From Nitrospirota bacterium (GTDB lineage Bacteria > Nitrospirota > UBA9217), in NCBI GenBank assembly GCA_017885365.1, contig JAFNGD010000223.1, positions 5,492 through 18,495 of the forward strand: a stretch of 13,004 bases of DNA, read 5' to 3'. How positions within the stretch are numbered: position 1 is the stretch's first letter; each line of letters opens with the position of its first letter. This document shows, piece after piece, positions 7,961 through 13,004 of the stretch. The position numbers were made by a program, and so were the translations under genes. A model generated the notes under the pieces. It saw only the letters and a list, made by a program, of their open reading frames with translations. It did not search any database and was not told the DNA's origin.

Positions 7961-8050
7961 ATTGCGGAATGCGTATTATAGATTGCGGATTATGAGGACC
8001 AAACAGCCTTTCCCGTTTTTCTATTCCGCAATCCGAAATTCGAAATCCGC
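7961..8050. repeat. Short inverted-repeat element of the GCGGAATGCGG type
   Basis: It begins directly after the TAA of the large gene and ends 10 bp before the next gene's ribosome binding site. The left part carries ATTGCGGAATGCG (7961-7973) and GATTGCGGA (7981-7989); the right part carries TTCCGCAATCCG (8024-8035) and CGAAATCCGC. GATTGCGGA pairs perfectly with TCCGCAATC at 8025-8033, and ATTGCGGAA at 7961-7969 with TTCCGCAAT at 8024-8032. A related copy lies inside the regulator gene at 11488-11564. Confidence 0.75.
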
Positions 8051-8071
8051 TATTACCAAAGGGAGGATCAC

Positions 8072-8515
8072 ATGATCAGAAAATCTATCATCGCGTTCAG
8101 CATGCTCGCTCTGTGCATCACCGCGGCTCCGGCCCAGGAGAAGAAGGAGTCGGGGCTTTCCTCGTGGTTCAAGGACCTGCAGAAGAAGATCGATGTCATC
8201 GCACCCCGGAAGAGCCTTTCGGTGAGCACGGGTGTGGCGGGAGTGCGCGGCGCAAAGGACGACAGCAGCAGGGGCAAGCTCTACTGGAAGGGAAAGAAGG
8301 GCGAAGAGCCGGTGACCGAGGAGGAACTGAAGGAGTTCAGGGAAGGGATCTCGTTCGCGGAAAAGGGCGACACGGCCTCCGCGATCAAGGAACTGGACGA
8401 GTTCATGAAGCAGTACCCCGACAGCGCGTTTATCCCCGATGCAAAAAAGAGCCTGGACCTGCTGAGGGCCGAGGTGAAACCGCAGGAAACGGCGGCGCCG
8501 GCGCAGCAGAAATAG
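8072..8515 (+). CDS. Small exported protein with one TPR-like segment, function unknown
   Basis: This 147-residue protein has a signal peptide cleaved near Ala21/Gln22 (ITAAPA-QEKK). An amphipathic segment (SSWFKDLQKKIDVIAP) and a basic/Gly region with VAGVRGAKD and LYWKGKK follow. Residues about 83-132 then form helices with a tetratricopeptide-like pattern (REGISFAEKGDTASAIKELDEFMKQYPDS), as in BamD- or YbgF-like periplasmic proteins, although it is too short for either. The C-terminus is rich in Ala, Pro and Gln. GGGAGG at 8061-8066 sits 5 nt before the ATG. It is codirectional with the NHL/transglutaminase gene, 111 nt apart with no terminator between, and ends at the terminator at 8535, so the two are probably one operon. 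A partnership with the TPR region of the larger protein is inference. Confidence 0.82.
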   Translation: MIRKSIIAFSMLALCITAAPAQEKKESGLSSWFKDLQKKIDVIAPRKSLSVSTGVAGVRGAKDDSSRGKLYWKGKKGEEPVTEEELKEFREGISFAEKGDTASAIKELDEFMKQYPDSAFIPDAKKSLDLLRAEVKPQETAAPAQQK

Positions 8516-8534
8516 GACCAATCATCCCCTTGAG

Positions 8535-8566
8535 AAAAGGCAGGGCAGGCGCCCTGCCTTTTTTTT
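8535..8566 (+). terminator. Intrinsic terminator of the NHL/transglutaminase operon
   Basis: A 12-bp stem AAAAGGCAGGGC (8535-8546) with GCCCTGCCTTTT (8551-8562) closes a 4-nt AGGC loop and runs into eight T residues (8559-8566). It lies 19 nt after the stop at 8515. Confidence 0.93.
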
Positions 8567-8581
8567 CGCCCGTAATTTCGC

Positions 8582-8609
8582 TTGACAGTAACGGCAATAT
8601 CTATAACAT
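8582..8609 (+). promoter_or_regulatory. Candidate sigma70-type promoter for the STAND-BTAD regulator
   Basis: A consensus TTGACA (8582-8587) is followed after 16 nt by TAACAT (8604-8609). It lies just after the upstream terminator and about 48 nt before the regulator's start. TGTCAA at 8612-8617 is the inverse of the -35 hexamer and could form an operator-like half-site pair flanking the -10. Confidence 0.5.
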
Positions 8610-8656
8610 GATGTCAAAGTTACCTGCTGCTTCGGACCGTAGATACGGGGGAGGTC

Positions 8657-11600
8657 TTGAGCATCAAACCTCAGATCGCAAAACTGACCCGCCCGCGTCT
8701 CGCAGGAGTCGTCGAGCGCGGCAGGCTGTACGAACATCTTGACCGCACCGCCGGCGGCAGGATCATCTGGATCTCCGCGCCGGCAGGCTCCGGCAAGACG
8801 ACGCTCGTCGCAAGCTGGCTTGACAGCCGGAGGCTGCCCTGCCTTTGGTACCAAGCGGACGAAGGCGACGGGGACATCGCAACCTTCTTCTCCTTTCTGG
8901 GGAAAGCGGCAAAGAGCGTCGCACCGAAGTACCGCAAACCGCTGCCTCTCTTCACGCCTGAATATTCTCTCGGCATCCCGACATTCACTAAACGCTACTT
9001 CGAAGAGCTGTATGCGCGACTGCTGTCGGCCCCGCCGAAACGCGCCGCGGCCAGGCGGAGACAGCTTCCGCGCGGTCCCGTCATAGTCATTGACAACTAC
9101 CAGGACGTCCCTGCCGACACCCGGTTCCATGAGGTCCTGCGGGACGGACTGGGCGCAGCGCCAGAGGGGGTCTCCGTCGTGATCGTGAGCCGCGCCGATC
9201 CTCCCCCGGTCTACGCGCGGCTCCAGGCGGGAGATCGATTGGAGGTCATTCGCACAGAGGAGATCTGGTTCACCCTCGATGAAGGGGGGGCGCTGATTGA
9301 GTCGCGAGGCAAAAAACCGCCGCCAGATGACGCGCTCAAAGCGCTCTTTCAAAAAACTGAAGGCTGGGCCGCCGGCCTGGTGCTGATGTCGGAACACATT
9401 GCGGTTTATGGAGATACGGGAGATCTATCGAACGGAAATACCGAGGGTGTCTTTGATTACTTCGCCGCAGAACTGTTAGGCAGCACGGATCCTGAGACCC
9501 GGGATTTTCTGGTGAGGACAGCGCTCTTCCCGTCGATGACCGCAAAAAACGCAGCGGCACTGACGGGGAATGATCACGCGGACCATATTCTCTCCGGCCT
9601 CAGCCGCAGCAACTTCTTCGTTCAACGGCACGCGACGCCCGAACTAGTCTACCAATATCATCCCCTGTTCCGGGAGTTCCTGCTCAGCAGGGCAAAGGAG
9701 CTCATCGGACAGGACGAAGCGTTCAGGATCAAGAAAAAGGCCGCCCAGCTGCTTCTTGCGTCGGGCCAGGTGGAATCCTCGGCGGAGCTTCTGGCCGAAA
9801 CAGGCGATTGGGACGGCTACGCGCTCCTGGTATTGACCCATGCCCCGTCCCTGGCCAGCCAGGGACGGTTCGCTACGCTCATGGAGTGGATCGAGCGCAT
9901 TCCGAAGCCGGTATTCGATTCCCGGCCGTGGCTCGCTTTCTGGCTCGGGGTATGCAAAAAGCCGGTGAATCCGCCGCAGAGTCGCGCGCTGTTCGAGCGC
10001 GCCCTTGATCTATTCCAAACGCAAGGAGATACGGCCGGCTTGCTGCTTGCCTGGGCCGAGATCGTTGATACCTTCCTCTATGAGTGGAATGATTTTCACC
10101 CGCTTGACCGGTGGATAACGTGGCTTGACGGCCGAATGCAAGCGGATCCTTCGTTCCCGTCGCCAGAGATCGAAGCGCGCGTGGCGTCCTGTATGGTGGA
10201 CGCACTGGTTTTCAGGCGTCCGGACCATCCGGAAATAAAAAAGTGGGTGGAGCGGGCGCTGAAATCCTCCGAAGAGATCGCGGATGCAGGCCAGCGCCTG
10301 CAGGCATATCTGCATGTTGCCAATTATTACCTGTGGGTGGGCGACAAAGCAAAGAGCTACAGGATGGTTGAGAAAATCAGAAACATTGCCCGGACTCCGT
10401 TCACAACGCCCCTACTGATAATAACCAGTAATTGGGGCGAGGCAGTAACGAACAATATTTTTTCTCCTGATTTCGATGCATCCCTCCACTTGATCGAGGA
10501 AGGCATCGAAATGGCGGAAAAAAATGGTATTCACATTTGGAATAATTTTCTCTATGGTTTCGGAGCCTACAGCGCTCTGTGTAGGGGGGATTTGGCGCTC
10601 GCGGGCCGATATCTGACTAAGATGGAGACAACGTTCGCCACTGGCCAGTTCCAGAATGTGGTCCTTCAACACCATTTGTCAGCGTGGAGATTTTTCCTGC
10701 TTGGTGACCTTGATCGCGCGTTGGTCTCGGGCGAGAAAGCGCTTGCCGGTGCAATTGAATCCGGAAATATAACGAACATAGAGCTATGCAATCACAATAT
10801 GGCCAATATTTATGATGCATTGGGGGATCATCAGCGGGCAACAGCTTATCTTGCCCTGGCGCTCGAATCCAACCGTAAGTGGCAGGGATTGTCGCTGGAG
10901 TTTGCGTGTCTCGTCACTAAGGCGTATTTCGCGCTGCGTTGGGGAGAGACAGCGGCAGGTATCGAAGTCTTGCGCAAAGCAATGTCACTGGGACGCAGCC
11001 AGGGTTATATGGGTGTGTTTTTCTGGTGGGACCCGCGGGCAATGGTGTATCTCTGTGCGATAGCCCTGGACGCAGGTATCGAGGTGGAGTATGTACAGAC
11101 CCTTATCCGGAAGCGCAACCTTGTCCCGGATTCGTCACTCGTTGTCCCTGAATCCTGGCCCTGGCCGGTCAAGATCTACACGCTCGGCAGGTTCGAGTTG
11201 AACATTGATGATAAGCCCGTGCTTTTCCCCGGCAAGGTCCAGCAGAAGCCGCTCGCCCTGCTCAAGGCCCTGATCGCCTTCGGCGGCAGGGACGTTAGCG
11301 AAGAGCAGTTGACCGACGAGCTCTGGCCTGATTCCGAAGGAGACACCGGGCATGTTGCATTCGACACCACGCTCCACCGTTTGCGTAAGCTGGTCGGCAA
11401 TGAAAAGGCCTTGATTCTACGCGACGGCATGCTGAGCCTTGATGATAGGTACTGTTGGACGGATGTGGGGGCATTCGAGAAGATAATCGCGGAATGCGGA
11501 TTGCGGAATGCGGAAGGGAGAACAAAAACCGGCGCCGCTGAAATCACCAGTGCGCAATCCGAAACAGCCCTGTTCGAAAAGGCCATCAATCTTTATAAAG

Positions 11601-11938
11601 GCCACTTCCTCCCCGGCGATACGAAGCAGCCATGGAGCATTTCTTTGCGGGAGCGACTTCGCGCCAGGTTCCACAACTCGGTCAGCAGTCTGGGCCGCCA
11701 CTGGGTCGATACTGGACGGTATGATAATGCGGTGCAGGTGTTCTTGAAGGGATTGGAGATCGACGATCTTGCGGAAGAGTTCTATCAGCATCTTATGGCC
11801 TGCTATCACCAGATGGGGCAGCAGACGGCAGCGATCAAAACATACCACCGGTGTTGTGGTGTTCTCCAAAGCTCGCTCGGGCTTAAACCGTCGTCGAAGA
11901 CGGAAGGGGTCTATTACTCGATTCGGCAGAATGGGTGA
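8657..11938 (+). CDS. MalT-like STAND ATPase fused to SARP-type winged helix and BTAD domain (transcriptional regulator)
   Basis: This 1093-residue cytoplasmic regulator begins with the MalT-family pattern KLTRPRL. Walker A is APAGSGKTT (41-49), Walker B is VIVID with Asp146, and GWAAGLVL (236-243) is typical of MalT-like NTPases. Residues about 360-830 are helical and TPR-like, probably the ligand-sensing superhelix. Instead of MalT's LuxR-type helix-turn-helix, the C-terminus has a winged helix (from about 838, IYTLGRFELNIDDKP through LHRLRKLVG) and a BTAD domain (about 934-1093, WTDVGAFEKII to QTAAIKTYHRCCGVL) as in SARP activators. Residues 945-969 are an extra loop encoded by a repeat element. 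The start is TTG at 8657: a stop lies upstream in frame at 8609-8611, there is no ATG or GTG between, and the conserved N-terminus follows at once. The purine-rich GGGGGAGG at 8647-8654 is close to the start. The signal is unknown; the direct repeats at 12039-12056 may be a target. Confidence 0.93.
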   Translation: MSIKPQIAKLTRPRLAGVVERGRLYEHLDRTAGGRIIWISAPAGSGKTTLVASWLDSRRLPCLWYQADEGDGDIATFFSFLGKAAKSVAPKYRKPLPLFTPEYSLGIPTFTKRYFEELYARLLSAPPKRAAARRRQLPRGPVIVIDNYQDVPADTRFHEVLRDGLGAAPEGVSVVIVSRADPPPVYARLQAGDRLEVIRTEEIWFTLDEGGALIESRGKKPPPDDALKALFQKTEGWAAGLVLMSEHIAVYGDTGDLSNGNTEGVFDYFAAELLGSTDPETRDFLVRTALFPSMTAKNAAALTGNDHADHILSGLSRSNFFVQRHATPELVYQYHPLFREFLLSRAKELIGQDEAFRIKKKAAQLLLASGQVESSAELLAETGDWDGYALLVLTHAPSLASQGRFATLMEWIERIPKPVFDSRPWLAFWLGVCKKPVNPPQSRALFERALDLFQTQGDTAGLLLAWAEIVDTFLYEWNDFHPLDRWITWLDGRMQADPSFPSPEIEARVASCMVDALVFRRPDHPEIKKWVERALKSSEEIADAGQRLQAYLHVANYYLWVGDKAKSYRMVEKIRNIARTPFTTPLLIITSNWGEAVTNNIFSPDFDASLHLIEEGIEMAEKNGIHIWNNFLYGFGAYSALCRGDLALAGRYLTKMETTFATGQFQNVVLQHHLSAWRFFLLGDLDRALVSGEKALAGAIESGNITNIELCNHNMANIYDALGDHQRATAYLALALESNRKWQGLSLEFACLVTKAYFALRWGETAAGIEVLRKAMSLGRSQGYMGVFFWWDPRAMVYLCAIALDAGIEVEYVQTLIRKRNLVPDSSLVVPESWPWPVKIYTLGRFELNIDDKPVLFPGKVQQKPLALLKALIAFGGRDVSEEQLTDELWPDSEGDTGHVAFDTTLHRLRKLVGNEKALILRDGMLSLDDRYCWTDVGAFEKIIAECGLRNAEGRTKTGAAEITSAQSETALFEKAINLYKGHFLPGDTKQPWSISLRERLRARFHNSVSSLGRHWVDTGRYDNAVQVFLKGLEIDDLAEEFYQHLMACYHQMGQQTAAIKTYHRCCGVLQSSLGLKPSSKTEGVYYSIRQNG
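11488..11564. repeat. Copy of the GCGGAATGCGG inverted-repeat element inside the regulator gene
   Basis: The stretch opens with GCGGAATGCGGATTGCGG and a further AATGCGG, and closes with GCGCAATCCGAAA. CGGATTGCG (11497-11505) pairs perfectly with CGCAATCCG (11553-11561). The same arms and a similar arm spacing occur in the intergenic copy at 7961-8050. It is read in frame as residues about 945-969 (ECGLRNAEGRT to AQSE), between the first and second helices of the BTAD domain. Confidence 0.7.
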
Positions 11939-12013
11939 ATAATTCTCACCCTGATATCTCGCGGTCAATGCTACTTTTTTACACTCAATCCCTCCAAATT
12001 CTGCCTTTTCGCC

Positions 12014-12031
12014 AAAATTAATTATAATTTT
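12014..12031. promoter_or_regulatory. AT-only inverted repeat upstream of the direct-repeat box
   Basis: AAAATTA and TAATTTT flank ATTA, giving an 18-bp inverted repeat made wholly of A and T just upstream of the CTGTAAG repeats. It could act as an UP-like element or a protein site; its lack of GC argues against a terminator. Confidence 0.3.
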
Positions 12032-12038
12032 AATCCAT

Positions 12039-12073
12039 CTGTAAGTCTCCTGTAAGCTTCCCTGCATTATTAT
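12039..12073 (+). promoter_or_regulatory. Candidate SARP-type activator box and -10 element
   Basis: CTGTAAG occurs at 12039-12045 and again at 12050-12056, two perfect heptamers separated by 4 bp (11-bp period, one helical turn). The -10-like CATTAT begins at 12065, exactly 8 bp after the second heptamer; TATTAT at 12068-12073 is an alternative. There is no good -35 hexamer, as expected for an activator-dependent promoter. The spacing matches that described for SARP targets in actinomycetes. It lies between the BTAD-containing regulator and the small gene at 12114. Confidence 0.45.
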
Positions 12074-12113
12074 TCCCGCATACCATCAGTAAACTCCACC
12101 CTGAGGTTTATCC

Positions 12114-12287
12114 ATGGAAAATTATATTGTCCGCATCTATCGGCGGGACGATGGAATGGACAACATAGCCGGTATCGTAGAGGTCGTGGGAACGCAGGAG
12201 CAGAAACCCTTCAAAACGCATGAAGAACTGCTCGCGATCCTGAACGTGGCAAAGCCCGGGACGACGATTGATTGGGAAACAAAATGA
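12114..12287 (+). CDS. Small conserved-looking protein, 57 residues, function unknown
   Basis: The ATG at 12114 opens a 57-codon frame ending in TGA, with GAGG (12103-12106) upstream. The product begins MENYIVRIYRRDDG and continues IAGIVEVVGTQEQKPFKTHEELLAIL. This pattern suggests two beta-strands (YIVRIYR; GIVEVVG) and a helix (THEELLAIL). There is no signal peptide or membrane segment, so it is probably cytoplasmic. The compact secondary-structure pattern, codon use like its neighbours and a plausible ribosome site argue that it is real. I have an impression of similar short proteins starting with YIVRIYRR in environmental deltaproteobacteria and Nitrospirota, but cannot verify this. It lies 175 nt after the regulator, just below the direct-repeat box, and 115 nt before the lipoprotein gene. 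Confidence 0.7.
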   Translation: MENYIVRIYRRDDGMDNIAGIVEVVGTQEQKPFKTHEELLAILNVAKPGTTIDWETK

Positions 12288-12359
12288 TGAAAAAGGTGAA
12301 GAATGAAAAGTGCGCAGGCGCATGTTTGTGAGGAATATTTCTGAGAGCGATCGCACCAA

Positions 12360-12376
12360 ACGTCTTAATAAGACGT
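12360..12376. promoter_or_regulatory. Palindrome upstream of the lipoprotein gene
   Basis: ACGTCTT and AAGACGT flank AAT, a perfect 7-bp inverted repeat ending 26 nt before the ATG at 12403. It could be a dimer-binding operator or a small leader hairpin. No T-tract follows, so it is not a terminator. Confidence 0.4.
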
Positions 12377-12402
12377 ACATTTCAACTTGAAAGGAGAAGA
12401 CT

Positions 12403-13004
12403 ATGTTAAAGAAAAGGTGGTTAAGTATATCGGGTTTATTGCTGCTTGTGATGGTCATCGTAGCGGGTTGCGGCGGAGGGGGCGGCAGTAGTAGCAACAA
12501 CAATAATAATCCTCCCGCGAAAACTCTTGCCGGTGTCGCTGCAGCAGGCGCGCCCATCGTCGGCGTTGTCAATGTGAAAGGCGCGAACGGGGCCACGGCA
12601 TCAGCGAACATCGACAATACGGGTCATTTCAGCCTCGACGTAACCAACCTGACGGCGAATTACATCATGTACGCTGAAGGAACGGTGAACGGGAAGACGA
12701 TCAGGATATATTCCGCGGCGGTCGCGGAAGGCAATATCAACATAACGCCGATTACGGATCTTATTGTGGCCAATGCGTATCAGGGACTGCCCTCAAACGC
12801 GTATTCGGCCTGGAATGGGAGCCAGATAAGCGCTTCAACCCTCTCGGCGGCACAAACGCAGGTTAATGACGATCTAGCGCCGCTTTTGATCTCGGCCGGG
12901 GTGTCAACCACGACGAACCTTATGACCGCGAGCTTCAACGCAGACGGCACGGGCGTGGACAAGGCGCTTGACTATCTCAATGTCACGTATAATGGAACGA
13001 CGGC
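12403..13004 (+). CDS. Surface lipoprotein, N-terminal part (3' end outside window)
   Basis: The reading frame is open from ATG at 12403 to the end of the window (200 complete codons). AGGAG at 12392-12396 precedes the start with 6-nt spacing. The N-terminus has a basic start (MLKKRW), a hydrophobic core and the lipobox VAGC, with Cys23 as the lipidation site. A flexible Gly/Ser/Asn linker (residues 24-36) and Pro-Pro follow. A domain then starts TLAGVAAAGAPIVGV with VNVKGANG and NIDNTGHFSLDV, resembling a carboxypeptidase-regulatory/Ig-like beta-sandwich. It is followed by a helical part (ITPITDLIVANAYQG, TLSAAQTQVNDDLAPLL). It is probably anchored in the outer membrane. No enzyme motif is visible in this fragment. 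It could share an operon with the 57-residue protein upstream. Confidence 0.88.
   Translation, partial: MLKKRWLSISGLLLLVMVIVAGCGGGGGSSSNNNNNPPAKTLAGVAAAGAPIVGVVNVKGANGATASANIDNTGHFSLDVTNLTANYIMYAEGTVNGKTIRIYSAAVAEGNINITPITDLIVANAYQGLPSNAYSAWNGSQISASTLSAAQTQVNDDLAPLLISAGVSTTTNLMTASFNADGTGVDKALDYLNVTYNGTT

Noticed and set aside
8522..9397. 291-codon minus-strand frame
   Set aside because: Antisense to the NTPase domain of the regulator and begins inside it; no signal, motif or ribosome site.
11933..11951. GGGTGA/TCACCC hairpin overlapping the regulator's stop codon as a terminator
   Set aside because: The stem is only 6 bp with a 7-nt loop, and the nearest T-run (about 11974-11979) is over 20 nt away, so intrinsic termination is not convincing.
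12284..12331. 15-codon frame starting ATGATGAAAAAG after the 57-residue gene
   Set aside because: Too short, without its own ribosome site or recognisable content; probably leader sequence of the lipoprotein gene.
11417..12617. Minus-strand frames of 216 and 169 codons around the intergenic gap
   Set aside because: They overlap the BTAD domain, the candidate promoter, the 57-residue gene and the lipoprotein gene, and their products show only low-complexity runs.

Overview
The window is about 13 kb of GC-rich bacterial DNA (roughly 60% GC by eye). It comes from a diderm (Gram-negative type) organism: it encodes an outer-membrane beta-barrel protein ending in Phe, a lipoprotein, several Sec-exported proteins and a MacB/LolD-type ABC exporter. 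Large secreted NHL/FN3/transglutaminase/TPR proteins, a CFI-type C-terminal tail, a STAND-BTAD regulator and small inverted-repeat elements rich in GCGGAATGCGG all occur together. That combination suggests an uncultured Nitrospirota or Desulfobacterota lineage. This is inference; no rRNA or taxonomic marker is present.

Layout. (1) 1-1182, plus strand: the C-terminal end of an FtsX/MacB-type permease and its ATPase, separated by a 207-nt gap that holds a small inverted-repeat element. A strong bidirectional terminator follows at 1211-1246. (2) 1355-3843, minus strand: a two-gene operon of a parallel beta-helix/FN3 surface protein with a CFI-type C-terminal membrane tail, translationally coupled through GTGA to a small outer-membrane beta-barrel protein. 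(3) 3844-4150: a divergent promoter region. (4) 4151-8515, plus strand: a 1269-residue exported protein (two NHL beta-propellers, two FN3 domains, a beta-sandwich-like segment, a transglutaminase-like domain and TPRs), then a small exported protein, closed by a terminator at 8535-8566. A short repeat element fills the gap between the two genes. (5) 8657-11938, plus strand: a 1093-residue MalT-like STAND ATPase fused to a SARP-type winged helix and BTAD domain. (6) 12114-13004, plus strand: a 57-residue protein and the start of a lipoprotein gene that runs off the window.

How the parts fit. Most of the window is cell-envelope and surface machinery, plus one large signal-integrating regulator. 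The region just downstream of the regulator has two perfect CTGTAAG heptamers separated by 4 bp, with a -10-like hexamer exactly 8 bp after the second. This is the geometry described for SARP-family target promoters, so the regulator may activate the small-protein/lipoprotein genes beside it. The most unusual structural observation is that a copy of the GCGGAATGCGG inverted-repeat element seen between genes at 7961-8050 also lies in frame inside the regulator's BTAD domain, where it encodes about 25 extra residues.
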